DNA from: Clostridia bacterium
Lineage (GTDB): Bacteria; Bacillota; Clostridia; Oscillospirales; SIG627
Reading direction: 5' to 3'
DNA length: 50,743 nucleotides
Assembly (NCBI GenBank): GCA_017414535.1
Contig: JAFQMA010000057.1
Span: 1 to 50,743 of the forward strand
Every line of letters begins with the position of its first letter. Within the stretch, counting starts at the first letter, position 1. Position numbers and translations under genes: made by a program. Below, piece after piece: positions 6,514 through 15,275 of the stretch. Under the pieces are notes generated by a model. That model was not told where the DNA came from, ran no database searches, and saw only the letters and a program-made list of their open reading frames with translations.

Positions 6514-8289
6514 TTACTTCAGGTTGGCTTTGAGGGTCTCCAGCTGAGAAGCGAGCTCGGCGGGGAGACGGTCGAACTTCTTGAAGTACTCGGTCACGTC
6601 AGCGGCGTAATCGGTCCAAGCTTCCTTATCCACGGAGAGGATGCCCTTGAGGGTCTCGATATCCATATCGAGGTCGGTCAGGTCGATATCCTCGGGACGG
6701 GGGATGTAACCGATGGCGGTCTCTTCAGCGTCGGCCTTGCCTTCGCAACGGTCAACGATCCAGTTGAGAACTCTCATGTTGTCGCCGAAGCCGGGCCAAA
6801 TGAAGTTGCCCTCATCGTCGGTGCGGAACCAGTTAACGTTGAAGATCTTGGGAGCCTTATCGCCCAGCTTCTCACCCATATCGAGCCAGTGCTGGAAGTA
6901 GTCACCCATATTGTAGCCGCGGAAGGGAAGCATAGCCATGGGATCGTGGCGAACCACGCCAACGGCGCCGGCAGCGGCGGCGGTGGTCTCACTTGCCATG
7001 ATAGCACCTACGAACACGCCGTTCTTCCAATCCTTGGACTGGTAAACCAGGGGAGCGAGCTTGGCACGTCTGCCGCCGAAGATGATGGCGGAGATGGGCA
7101 CGCCGGCACCCTTATCAAACTCCTCGGAGATGCAGGGGCAGTTCACAGCGGGAGCGGTGAAGCGGGAGTTGGGGTGAGCGGCGCAGGTGGACTTATCGGC
7201 CTTATCGAACTTGGAGGCATCCCAGGGGTTGCCCTTCCAATCCAGTGCGTTCTGAGGCAGGTTCTTGTTGAGGCCTTCCCACCAAACGGTATTGTCGTTC
7301 AGGTCGAGAGCCACGTTGGTAAAGATGGTGTTCTTGCCGGTGGAGGCGAGAGCGTTGAAGTTGGACTTCTCGTTGGTACCGGGGGCAACGCCGAAGAAGC
7401 CGTTTTCGGGGTTGATGGCGTAGAGTCTGCCATCCTTGCCGATGCGCATCCAGGCAATATCGTCACCGACGGTCCAAACCTTATAGCCCTTCTTGCGGAG
7501 GTATTCCGGAGGAATGAGCATGGCAAGGTTGGTCTTGCCGCAGGCAGAGGGGAATGCGGCGGCAACGTACTTTACCTCACCCTTGGGATTCTCGAGACCG
7601 AGGATGAGCATGTGCTCGGCCATCCAGCCTTCCTTCCAGCCCTGATAGGAAGCGATACGCAGAGCGAAGCACTTCTTGCCGAGGAGCACGTTTCCGCCGT
7701 AAGCGGAGTTCACGGAGATGATGGTGTTGTCCTCGGGGAACTGGCAGATGTAGCGGTTTTCGGGATCCACGTCGCACTTGGCGTGGAGGCCGCGGACCCA
7801 GTCGTTGGAATCGCCGAGGACCTCGAGCACCTTGGTGCCCACGCGGGTCATGATGGCCATGTTCAAAACAACGTAGATGGAGTCGGTGATCTCAATACCG
7901 ATCTTGGCAAGAGGAGAACCGATGGGGCCCATGGAGAAGGGGATGATATACATGGTTCTTCCCTTGTAGGTGCCGCGGGCGATGTCGTAGAGCTTCTTGT
8001 ACATCTCGGCGGGGGCGCACCAGTTGTTGGTGGGGCCTGCATCTTCCTTTACGGAGGTGCAGATAAAGGTTCTGTCCTCAACGCGGGCTACGTCGTTGGG
8101 CTTGGTTCTGTGGAGGTAGCAGCCGGGGAGCTTTTCCTCGTTGAGCTTGAGCATTTCGCCGGTGCGGCATGCTTCCTCACGGAGGGCCTCCAGCTGGGCC
8201 TCATCGCCGGTGATCCATTCGATCTTGTCGGGCGTGAGAAGAGCTTTCATCTCTTCCAGCCACTTGTTTACGGTAACATTGGTGGTCAT
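6514..8289 (-). CDS. pckG: Phosphoenolpyruvate carboxykinase (GTP)
   Basis: This 591-aa cytoplasmic enzyme interconverts oxaloacetate and PEP with GTP/GDP, joining glycolysis/gluconeogenesis to C4 acids. In fermentative Clostridia it may run towards oxaloacetate. The sequence shows the GTP-class signature: FPSACGKTNLAML with the phosphate-binding loop and reactive cysteine, GWKEGWMAEHMLILG upstream, FGGRRAKLAPLVYQS, and the GYNMGDYFQHWL block near the end. Length matches the family (about 590-620). The ATG at 8289 is used because GGAAAGG lies just upstream and the protein starts MTTNVTVNKW. The frame extends further upstream, but that extension would begin before the promoter. It is a single-gene unit with its own promoter and terminator. 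Confidence 0.97.
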   Translation of the reverse strand: MTTNVTVNKWLEEMKALLTPDKIEWITGDEAQLEALREEACRTGEMLKLNEEKLPGCYLHRTKPNDVARVEDRTFICTSVKEDAGPTNNWCAPAEMYKKLYDIARGTYKGRTMYIIPFSMGPIGSPLAKIGIEITDSIYVVLNMAIMTRVGTKVLEVLGDSNDWVRGLHAKCDVDPENRYICQFPEDNTIISVNSAYGGNVLLGKKCFALRIASYQGWKEGWMAEHMLILGLENPKGEVKYVAAAFPSACGKTNLAMLIPPEYLRKKGYKVWTVGDDIAWMRIGKDGRLYAINPENGFFGVAPGTNEKSNFNALASTGKNTIFTNVALDLNDNTVWWEGLNKNLPQNALDWKGNPWDASKFDKADKSTCAAHPNSRFTAPAVNCPCISEEFDKGAGVPISAIIFGGRRAKLAPLVYQSKDWKNGVFVGAIMASETTAAAAGAVGVVRHDPMAMLPFRGYNMGDYFQHWLDMGEKLGDKAPKIFNVNWFRTDDEGNFIWPGFGDNMRVLNWIVDRCEGKADAEETAIGYIPRPEDIDLTDLDMDIETLKGILSVDKEAWTDYAADVTEYFKKFDRLPAELASQLETLKANLK

Positions 8290-8328
8290 AGTACTTTCCT
8301 TTCCGGGTAATATTGTTATACATGATAT

Positions 8329-8357
8329 ATTATAGCACCAAGAGTGCGGGATTGCAA
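8329..8357 (-). promoter_or_regulatory. Promoter of pckG
   Basis: Minus strand: TTGCAA (8352-8357), 17 nt, TATAAT (8329-8334). Transcription would begin about 30 nt before the ATG. Confidence 0.8.
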
Positions 8358-8372
8358 GGCTTTTTGGCGATT

Positions 8373-8434
8373 TTGGGAGGGACTTTTTAAAAAAGCTCTC
8401 TCCAAAGCCCTCCTCAAAAACCTTGGTATTTTTT
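8373..8434. repeat. Dispersed intergenic repeat, copy 2
   Basis: A diverged copy of 6120-6182 in the same orientation: TTGGGAGGGACTTTTT, a short centre, then an AAAGCTCTCTCCAA arm and a CCCTCCTCAAAAACCTT tail. It lies between the divergent promoters of pckG and the following operon. Confidence 0.6.
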
Positions 8435-8535
8435 GTTTTTCTCCCGTTTTGCGACAGGGGAGCGTTTTGACAGGGGTGCAGAGGGGGAGATCCATGCAAA
8501 GGAGCGTTTTTTTCACGAAAAAAACACAAAAAGGT

Positions 8536-8564
8536 TTGAAAAGTTTCATTCGGTGTAGTATAAT
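8536..8564 (+). promoter_or_regulatory. Promoter of the M16-lgt-folD-lipoprotein operon
   Basis: TTGAAA (8536-8541), 17 nt, TATAAT (8559-8564), followed by AGAAAGGA upstream of the ATG at 8602. No other promoter is evident before 16349, and the gene junctions overlap or nearly touch. Confidence 0.78.
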
Positions 8565-8601
8565 ATGAAATGGCATATTTTTTTCAGAGAAAGGAATCTC
8601 A

Positions 8602-9882
8602 ATGAATCAAGTGAAAACGGGGCGGGAGGAGATCGGCGAAGGGATCTTTGCCAATTTCGTGGAAAACGACCGCTTTAAGACCAATTACGTGACTTTTTAT
8701 TTCGTGATGCCGCTGACGGCTTATAACGCCTCGGCGGGCACGCTTTTGTCCCGCGTGCTTTTGCGGGGCTGCGAAAAATATCCCACCCAGCGAGAGATGA
8801 ATCGGGTACTGGATCACGCTTTTGACGCGGCGCTGGATTCCGATACGGAGCGGGTGGGCGAATGGCACGCCGTGAGCCTGCAGCTGACCATGCTGGACGA
8901 TGCCTTCTCCTTCGGCGGGGAGGATATTACCTCCGAGGGCATGGATCTTCTGGAGGAGGCGCTGATGCGGCCGTATTTGCCGAACGGTGCCTTTGATCCC
9001 GATTACGTGGAGAGTGAGCGGTGCCTTGCGCTGGACGAGCTTGCCTCCCGCATTAACAACAAGGCCCGTTACGCCAGAAGCCGTATGTTCGAGCACATGT
9101 GCCGTCTGGAGCCTTACAGCGTTTGTCCGCAGGGTGACAGACGGAATTTAAAGCTTCTCACGCCCGAGGCGCTGACGGAGTATTACCGCACCCTTTTGCG
9201 GGAGAGCCGCATGGAGATCTTCTTCGTGGGACGCTTTGACCGCGAGGCCTGCACGGCGCGCTTGAAGAGAATGTTTGCGCATGCGGAGCGCAAGGTAAAG
9301 CCCTTGCCCGAGATCTCCGTTCGGATCAAGCCCCGCAGTGTGCGGGAGGTGACGGAGCGGATGGACATCCGTCAGGCCAATCTTGTCATGGGCTTCCGCA
9401 CGGCCTGCACGGTGCAGGACAAGGCTTCCGCCGCCTTCAGCGTGTATAACGGCGTTTTGGGAGGAAGCCTGACCTCCAAGCTGTTCTGCCATTTGCGCGA
9501 GAAGATGAGCCTTTGCTATTCGGTGGCGTCGATCCCCGATCTGCTGAAGGGCGTGATGCTCATTTATGCGGGCATTGCTCCCGAGAACCGCGACGTGGCT
9601 ATTCGCGAGGCCATGGGACAGATGGATGAGATCTGCCGCGGCAATATTTCCGACGAGGAGCTGGAAAGCGCCCGCAACGCTCTGCTGAACGCCTTGCGCG
9701 GACTGGAGGACAACCCTGCCGCCCTGGCGGAGTGGTATTTGCCCCGCGTGCTGACGGGACGCTTTGAGACTCCCTACGACGTGATCGCCCGTCTGGAAAG
9801 GGTCACGCGGGAGGACGTGGTGGCCGTATCGAAAAACGTGCGGCTCGACACCGTTTACACGCTGACGGCAAAGGAGGCTTGA
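8602..9882 (+). CDS. M16-family peptidase-like protein without zinc motif (YmfF/AlbF-like)
   Basis: A 426-aa homologue of the M16 (pitrilysin-type) fold. No HxxEH zinc-binding motif is present in the N-terminal half; the C-terminal half keeps the family GGSLTSKLFCHLREKMSLCYS segment (about residues 290-310), which in active pairs supplies the Arg/Tyr substrate contacts. In known M16B pairs one subunit carries the zinc and the other the Arg-Tyr pair. Since the next gene has the zinc motif, the two likely form such a heterodimer. It is predicted cytoplasmic, with no signal peptide. First gene of a seven-gene operon; AAGGAGG at its 3' end serves the next gene. The substrate is unknown. Confidence 0.85.
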   Translation: MNQVKTGREEIGEGIFANFVENDRFKTNYVTFYFVMPLTAYNASAGTLLSRVLLRGCEKYPTQREMNRVLDHAFDAALDSDTERVGEWHAVSLQLTMLDDAFSFGGEDITSEGMDLLEEALMRPYLPNGAFDPDYVESERCLALDELASRINNKARYARSRMFEHMCRLEPYSVCPQGDRRNLKLLTPEALTEYYRTLLRESRMEIFFVGRFDREACTARLKRMFAHAERKVKPLPEISVRIKPRSVREVTERMDIRQANLVMGFRTACTVQDKASAAFSVYNGVLGGSLTSKLFCHLREKMSLCYSVASIPDLLKGVMLIYAGIAPENRDVAIREAMGQMDEICRGNISDEELESARNALLNALRGLEDNPAALAEWYLPRVLTGRFETPYDVIARLERVTREDVVAVSKNVRLDTVYTLTAKEA

Positions 9883-9884
9883 GG

Positions 9885-11180
9885 ATGCGATTTTATACCA
9901 AGGAAAACCCCCGTTTGGGCGAAAAGTATTACGCCGCCACCACCCCGGAGGGACTGCGCGTGGTGATCGTGCCCAAGGCGCACAAGAAGGCCTTTGCTCT
10001 GTTCGGCACCCGCTACGGCTCCATTCACCGCACCTTTAAGCGGGAGGGAGACGCGGATTTTGTGACCGTGCCGGACGGCATTGCCCATTTTTTGGAGCAC
10101 AAGCTTTTTGAGAACGAGGACGGCAGTGATACCTTTGCCCGCTTTGCGGCGCTGGGCGCCTCTGCCAATGCCTTCACCTCCAACGAGATGACGGCATACC
10201 TCTTTTCCGCTACGGAAAATTATTACGAGAGCCTGAAGGTCCTTTTGGATTTTGTGACCACGCCTTATTTTACCCCCGAAACGGTGCAGAAGGAAATGGG
10301 CATCATCTCCCAGGAGATCCGCATGGGCGACGATCAGCCCTTCCATCAGCTTTATTACGGCCTTTTGGATGCGCTGTATCGCGACCACAACGTGAAGGTG
10401 GAGATCGCCGGCACGGTGGAGACCATTGCCGAGATCGATGCGGACATTCTGTATCGCTGTTATCGTACCTTCTACAATCCTGCCAATATGCTGCTGGTGC
10501 TTTGCGGCCCCTGGGATAAGAAAAAGGTCAAGGACGTGCTGGCGGGCCTTCATTTTGAGGGTGAAAAGGCAAGGATCGAGGCAAGATTCCCCGCGGAGGG
10601 CAAGCGCATCAACAAGAAAAAGGTGGTAAAATTTTTCCCCGTGGCTCAGCCTCTCTTTGCAGTGGGCATGAAGGAGGACGATCTGAAGCGCCGCATTACG
10701 CCCGAGGAATTTTTGAAAAAGCAGGCACAGCACGAGGTGCTTTCCGACCTTTTGTTCGGCAAAAGCAGTGCTTTTTACAACGAGCTTTACGAGGAGGGGC
10801 TCATCGGGGAGAAATTCTCCGTGGAGTACAACCTTTCCAAAAGCTACGGCTACCTGCTTCTTTACGGGGAGAGCCGCCGACCCGAGGCCGTATACCGCCG
10901 CATTCGGGAGACGGTGAAGAACGCGCTGAGCCTTCTGAACGAGGAGGATCTGGAGCGGAGCCGCAGAGCAGTGTATTCCCGCGCGGTGCAGGATTGGAAT
11001 TCCACCTCGGACATTGCGGAGACCTTTATGGATTTTGCCTTTTCCGATACGGATATGCTGGATTATCCCGACGTGGTGGCGCGTGTTTCCCTCGAGGATC
11101 TGAAGGAGCGCATCCGTCTGTCCTATCATCCTGCGCGCCTGGCGCTTTCCGTAGTAAAACCCCTGAAAGGAGAAAAATAA
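9885..11180 (+). CDS. M16-family zinc peptidase (YmfH-like)
   Basis: A 431-aa protein with the inverted zinc motif HFLEH in GIAHFLEHKLFE (about residues 68-79) and the downstream glutamate in GIISQEIRMGDD (about 140-151), as in catalytically active M16B peptidases. The C-terminal half contains a GKSSAFYNELYEEGLIG segment and a shortened Arg/Tyr region. ATG at 9885 is chosen: AAGGAGG (9871-9877) is 7 nt away, whereas an in-frame TTG at 9879 would be 1 nt from it. It begins 2 nt after the preceding stop and ends directly before lgt. The pair probably degrades peptides in the cytoplasm; a role in peptide maturation or signalling, as for some relatives, is unproven. Confidence 0.9.
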   Translation: MRFYTKENPRLGEKYYAATTPEGLRVVIVPKAHKKAFALFGTRYGSIHRTFKREGDADFVTVPDGIAHFLEHKLFENEDGSDTFARFAALGASANAFTSNEMTAYLFSATENYYESLKVLLDFVTTPYFTPETVQKEMGIISQEIRMGDDQPFHQLYYGLLDALYRDHNVKVEIAGTVETIAEIDADILYRCYRTFYNPANMLLVLCGPWDKKKVKDVLAGLHFEGEKARIEARFPAEGKRINKKKVVKFFPVAQPLFAVGMKEDDLKRRITPEEFLKKQAQHEVLSDLLFGKSSAFYNELYEEGLIGEKFSVEYNLSKSYGYLLLYGESRRPEAVYRRIRETVKNALSLLNEEDLERSRRAVYSRAVQDWNSTSDIAETFMDFAFSDTDMLDYPDVVARVSLEDLKERIRLSYHPARLALSVVKPLKGEK

Positions 11181-12143
11181 ATGGATACGACGATCATTTC
11201 TTTTCCCAAATGGAATATCGGCCCCTTTACCATGGATCGCTTTCTGGTAAAGGATCTGGGAGGCATCAGCATTGCCTGGTACGGCGTTATCATTTGCGTT
11301 GCCATGGTGCTGGCGTGTCTGGTGATCCTGCGCAACGCCACCAAGAAGGAGGGCTTTGGGCTGGACTCCTTTTTGGATTACTTTATCATAACCATTCCGC
11401 TGGGCGTCATCGGCGCCCGCGCCATGTACGTACTGGCCAATTTGGAAGACTATCGGACCTTTGGTGAGGCCATTGCCGTCTGGAGGGGCGGTCTTGCCAT
11501 TTACGGCGCGGTGATTACGGGTATTATCACCATTTTTATCATTGCTAAGATCAAGAAGCACAACGTCCTGGCGGTGTACGATGCCTGTATTCCCGGTCTT
11601 ATGCTGGCGCAGGCCATCGGCCGTTGGGGCAATTTCGTCAACGGTGAGGCGCACGGTACCGTGACTGACCTGCCTTGGGGCATGATGGTCAACGGCGCAG
11701 GTCCCTATCATCCCACCTTCCTGTATGAATCCCTCATCAATCTGGTGGGCTTTGCCATTGTGATGCTTCTTTTGTATCGCAAAAAGAAATTCAACGGCCA
11801 GATCTTCGTCTTTTATCTGATCTGGTACGGCATCGGCCGCACGTTGGTGGAGGGGTTGCGCACCGACTCTCTTTACATCGGCACTCTGCGCCTTGCTCAG
11901 TGCATTGGCGTGGCCAGCGCTCTGTGCGGCGTGGCCTTGTTCGTTTTCTTGTATCTGTGGAAGAGCATCGTGCCTCCCGTGCCCGAGAAGGCGGAGGAAA
12001 AGACCGAGTTGCCGAAGGCACCCTTAGCGGAGGCGGCAGAGAGCCTGCCCGAGGAGAAGAAGGAGGAGGCCGAGGCTGAGGCCGCTGAGACGGAGGAGAC
12101 GGCGGAAGAAGCAAAGGAGAGCGCAGATGGCGACGATCATTAA
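11181..12143 (+). CDS. lgt: Prolipoprotein diacylglyceryl transferase
   Basis: An integral membrane enzyme that moves the diacylglyceryl group of phosphatidylglycerol onto the lipobox cysteine of prolipoproteins, the first step of lipoprotein maturation. About seven membrane segments are visible. The WRGGLAIYGA segment (about residues 100-110) corresponds to the HGGL region, and GRWGNFVNGEAHG (about 149-161) is the Lgt signature with essential Arg, Asn and Glu. Total 320 aa: the core ends near 275 and an acidic Glu/Ala-rich cytoplasmic tail of about 45 residues is added, longer than in typical Lgt. The ATG follows the previous stop immediately and overlaps folD by 17 nt at its end. The last three genes of the operon encode lipoproteins that would be its substrates. 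Confidence 0.97.
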   Translation: MDTTIISFPKWNIGPFTMDRFLVKDLGGISIAWYGVIICVAMVLACLVILRNATKKEGFGLDSFLDYFIITIPLGVIGARAMYVLANLEDYRTFGEAIAVWRGGLAIYGAVITGIITIFIIAKIKKHNVLAVYDACIPGLMLAQAIGRWGNFVNGEAHGTVTDLPWGMMVNGAGPYHPTFLYESLINLVGFAIVMLLLYRKKKFNGQIFVFYLIWYGIGRTLVEGLRTDSLYIGTLRLAQCIGVASALCGVALFVFLYLWKSIVPPVPEKAEEKTELPKAPLAEAAESLPEEKKEEAEAEAAETEETAEEAKESADGDDH

Positions 12144-12990
12144 CGGAAAAGAGGTAAGTGCGACGCTCAGAGAGCGGATCCGAACAGAAACGGAGCGCCT
12201 CGTTAGGGAAACGGGTGTTCGCCCCGGCCTGGCGGTGATCCTGGTGGGAGAGGACCCCGCTTCTCAGGTGTACGTAAAAAATAAGAAAAAGGGCTGTGAC
12301 CAGGTGGGCTTTCTGTCCAGAGAGTACCTGTTGCCGGAAAATGCCACTCAGGAGGAGTTGTTCTCCCTCATTGACGCGCTGAACGCCGACCCCGAGATCC
12401 ACGGCATTCTGGTGCAGCTGCCCGTGCCCCGTCATATCGACGGTGCCGAGGTCATTCGCCGCATCGATCCCAAAAAGGACGTGGATGCCTTTTCTGCGGA
12501 GAACGTGGGCAAGATCATGATCGGAGATTTTGATTTCGTGCCTTGCACTCCTGCGGGTATTATGGAGCTTTTGGAGGCCTACGGCATCGATCCCGCCGGT
12601 AAACGGGCGGTGGTCATCGGCCGCAGTAATATTGTGGGTAAGCCCATGGCCATGCTGTTGCTTCATAAAAACGCTACGGTGACTGTCTGTCATTCCAGGA
12701 CCGTGGGTCTTGCGGAGATCTGTCGCGAGGCCGATCTTTTGGTAGCGGCGGTGGGAAAGCCCCATTTCGTTACCGAGGACATGGTGAAGGAGGGAGCCGT
12801 GGTCATTGACGTGGGCATCCATCGCACGGAAAACGGCCTTTGCGGCGACGTGGATTTTGATCGTGTGAAGGAGAAGGCCTCTTTTATTACGCCCGTCCCC
12901 GGCGGCGTTGGCCCCATGACCATTACCCTGCTTTTGAAAAATACCCTGACTGCGGCAAAGAACGCCGCGGAGAAAGGAAAACGTGCATGA
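12127..12990 (+). CDS. folD: Bifunctional methylenetetrahydrofolate dehydrogenase/cyclohydrolase
   Basis: A 287-aa cytosolic enzyme interconverting 5,10-methylene-THF, methenyl-THF and 10-formyl-THF for purine, formyl-Met and one-carbon metabolism. Family blocks are in order: ILVGEDPASQVYVKNKKKGC with the catalytic lysine, HGILVQLPVPRHI, KDVDAFSAENVGK, CTPAGIMELLE, the nucleotide-binding VVIGRSNIVGKPMAMLLL, and PVPGGVGPMTITLLLKNT at the C terminus. Length is normal. AAAGGAG lies inside the lgt tail just before the ATG, so translation is probably coupled. Its stop overlaps the next start (ATGA). Confidence 0.97.
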   Translation: MATIINGKEVSATLRERIRTETERLVRETGVRPGLAVILVGEDPASQVYVKNKKKGCDQVGFLSREYLLPENATQEELFSLIDALNADPEIHGILVQLPVPRHIDGAEVIRRIDPKKDVDAFSAENVGKIMIGDFDFVPCTPAGIMELLEAYGIDPAGKRAVVIGRSNIVGKPMAMLLLHKNATVTVCHSRTVGLAEICREADLLVAAVGKPHFVTEDMVKEGAVVIDVGIHRTENGLCGDVDFDRVKEKASFITPVPGGVGPMTITLLLKNTLTAAKNAAEKGKRA

Positions 12991-14195
12991 GAAATGCAAA
13001 AAGGCTCCTTGCCCTGCTTCTGACGATGTGTTTGCTTTTGCCCTTAGCCTCTTGCGGCAAGGAGGAGACTCCCACTGCTACGGCAGGCGGGGAAGAGGTC
13101 GTGACCATGACCGATGCGGAGGCACTGGCCAAATTCATTGCAGATTTCAAGGCAGGCGTTTACGACGATCAGCGTTTGTTCAACTACGAGGATCTGACTC
13201 AGTTTATCACCCTGCCCGACTATAAAAGCTTTACTTACCCCGATCATCCCGATATTGCCACCAAGGCGACCGACGAGCAGGTGGAGATCTTCTATATGAT
13301 GATCGTTCTGGATATGATCGTCAAGGAGGAGGGACATACCACCCTCACCGAGGGTGAGATCTGTCGGTGGGACGTGGTAACCATGGATTACCGCGCCGAA
13401 TGGCCGGACGGTACGCCCGTATTTGGTATTGACTTTAAGGATCAGTCGTTGCGCATTGGCTCCAACGAATTTATGGAGGGCTTTGAAAGCGGCCTTTTGG
13501 GAAAGAAGATCGGGGAGGAGATCCGACTGGATCTGCATTATCCCGTCTATTACGACCGTATGGCGCTGGCAGACAAGGACGTGGTTTTCTACGTAACGGT
13601 GAAATCCGTCAAGCGTCCCACCATCCCCGAGGAGGTAACGGTGGAGCAGCTGAATGCCGTTTCCAGCGTCGAATACGAATCGGTGGAAAAGGTGAAGGAG
13701 CATTTGAAGGAGGTCATGGATACCAACGCCGTTACCGTCAGCTATACCAACATTGCCAATTACCTTTACCGCAAGCTGTCGCAGGGAAGCCAAATGAAGG
13801 CCTATCCCGAAAAGGAGACCCAATATCTTTACGATCAGCAGATGGAGATTCTCCTTGCTTCGGCGGGCGGCTCGGACAATTATGAAAGCTACTGTCAGGA
13901 AACCTATTCCATGAGCTACGAGGCACTGTGCGATATGATTCTGGAGGAAAGCCGTGCGGAGGTGCAGTCCCAGATGGCACTTTTGCAGGTGGCAAGGGAA
14001 TTGAACGTTCAGGTGAGCGACGAGCAGCTCAGCGCGTACATCATTGGCAGCTACGAGACGGAGAATGAATACTTTGCGGATCTGTACTCCTTTATTCAAG
14101 GAAACGTTCAGCTGAACGGTCCCGACGTCTTTTATCTGCGCGTGCTGAACGCGCTTGCCATGAACGAGCTGGCGGCATTGGCAAAGCTGCAATGA
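12987..14195 (+). CDS. Trigger-factor-like lipoprotein 1 (FKBP-type PPIase domain)
   Basis: A 402-aa lipoprotein whose signal peptide ends in the lipobox LASC (Cys at about residue 24). Residues 125-210 match the FKBP-type domain of trigger factor (VVTMDYRAEWPDGTPVFG, LRIGSNEFMEGFESGLLG, VVFYVTVKSVKRP). Residues 215-402 are helical and follow trigger factor's C-terminal chaperone arm, including the YPEKETQYL signature. The ribosome-binding N-terminal domain is missing and replaced by about 100 unassigned residues. Trigger factor is normally cytosolic, so this looks like an extracytoplasmic foldase or chaperone analogous in place to PrsA. It overlaps folD by 4 nt and the next paralogue by 4 nt. 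Activity is inferred. Confidence 0.87.
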   Translation: MRNAKRLLALLLTMCLLLPLASCGKEETPTATAGGEEVVTMTDAEALAKFIADFKAGVYDDQRLFNYEDLTQFITLPDYKSFTYPDHPDIATKATDEQVEIFYMMIVLDMIVKEEGHTTLTEGEICRWDVVTMDYRAEWPDGTPVFGIDFKDQSLRIGSNEFMEGFESGLLGKKIGEEIRLDLHYPVYYDRMALADKDVVFYVTVKSVKRPTIPEEVTVEQLNAVSSVEYESVEKVKEHLKEVMDTNAVTVSYTNIANYLYRKLSQGSQMKAYPEKETQYLYDQQMEILLASAGGSDNYESYCQETYSMSYEALCDMILEESRAEVQSQMALLQVARELNVQVSDEQLSAYIIGSYETENEYFADLYSFIQGNVQLNGPDVFYLRVLNALAMNELAALAKLQ

Positions 14196-15274
14196 AAAAG
14201 AGAATTCTTTGCAGAGCGGCGGCCTATCTGTTTCTGCTTCTTTCCCTGAGTCTTGTCTCTTGCGGGAAGGAGGAAGTGCGCTACAACTACGACCTGACCG
14301 AATACGTGGTGCTGGGCGATTACATGGGCGTGCGTGCCTCTTTCGAGCCTGCGGACGAGGTGAGCGAGGAGGAGATCGACGAGGCTCTGCTGCAGCTTCG
14401 TCTGGAGGACGGAGACTTTACGGCCGCGGAAAAGGCCGTGGAAAAGCACGATCGCGTCACGCTGGATTTCACCCTTTCCTTGGACGGTGCCGTGCTGGAG
14501 AATTATTCCCACACGGATTTCGAGGTCATTGTGGGTCTTGAGACCAATAACGAGGTGACCCGTGCCGTGGAGGGGGCTGTTTTGGGCCTTGCGGCGGGGC
14601 AGACGGGGGAGACGGATTATACCTACCCTCTCTCCGCCGCCTCGGGCGAGCTTTCCGGTAAGATCGTGCGATTGACGGCCAAAGTCAAAAAGGTAGAGGT
14701 CTTTTCCGAGGCTCCCTTGACGGATAGTGACGTGAACGGTCTGACGGGGGGTGCCTACAAAACGGTGGAGGCTCTGCGCGTCTCGCTGGAGGAGGATCTT
14801 TTATCTTTTAAGCGGGAAAACCGACGTGCTGCTGTTTGGAACGCGTATTTGGAAACGGTGGTGGTCAAGCAGTATCCCGAAAAGGAGCTGCAGGAATATC
14901 TGGAGCAGTACCGCAACTACTGTAAGGATATGGCAAAGGCCGCCGGGGTGGATTTTTCCGTGTTTCTCTCGGAATATATGCAGATGACCGAGACGGAATT
15001 TGAGCAGGACGCGCTGGTGGAGGCGCGCCGCCTTGTGAAGAACGATATGGTCATGGTCCAGCTTTCCCGCCTGATGGGTACGACCCTCAGCGAGGAGGAA
15101 TATCAAGTGGGACTGGAGCGGTATTTTGCGGGGCAGAGCAGTGAATTCACCTCTGCGGAGGAATTTGAAGCCTATTACGGCAAGGAATATATCAAAGAAA
15201 ACCTGATCTGGGACAAGGCGGTGGAGACCATGGCGGAGAACGCCTTACGGATCGAGGAAACAAACGAGGGTTGA
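14192..15274 (+). CDS. Trigger-factor-like lipoprotein 2
   Basis: A 360-aa lipoprotein with a signal peptide and lipobox LVSC (Cys at about residue 25). After the cysteine comes YNYDLTEYVVLGDYMGV, shared almost position by position with the next gene. A degenerate FKBP-like domain follows (DRVTLDFTLSLDGAVLENY, FEVIVGLE, GKIVRLTAKVKKVE), then the helical chaperone arm with QYPEKELQEYLEQY. Several residues that line the PPIase pocket in true FKBPs are not obvious, so it may be a chaperone without isomerase activity. It overlaps the previous gene (ATGA) and ends 1 nt before the next, implying coordinated synthesis. Confidence 0.85.
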   Translation: MKKRILCRAAAYLFLLLSLSLVSCGKEEVRYNYDLTEYVVLGDYMGVRASFEPADEVSEEEIDEALLQLRLEDGDFTAAEKAVEKHDRVTLDFTLSLDGAVLENYSHTDFEVIVGLETNNEVTRAVEGAVLGLAAGQTGETDYTYPLSAASGELSGKIVRLTAKVKKVEVFSEAPLTDSDVNGLTGGAYKTVEALRVSLEEDLLSFKRENRRAAVWNAYLETVVVKQYPEKELQEYLEQYRNYCKDMAKAAGVDFSVFLSEYMQMTETEFEQDALVEARRLVKNDMVMVQLSRLMGTTLSEEEYQVGLERYFAGQSSEFTSAEEFEAYYGKEYIKENLIWDKAVETMAENALRIEETNEG

Positions 15275-15275
15275 T

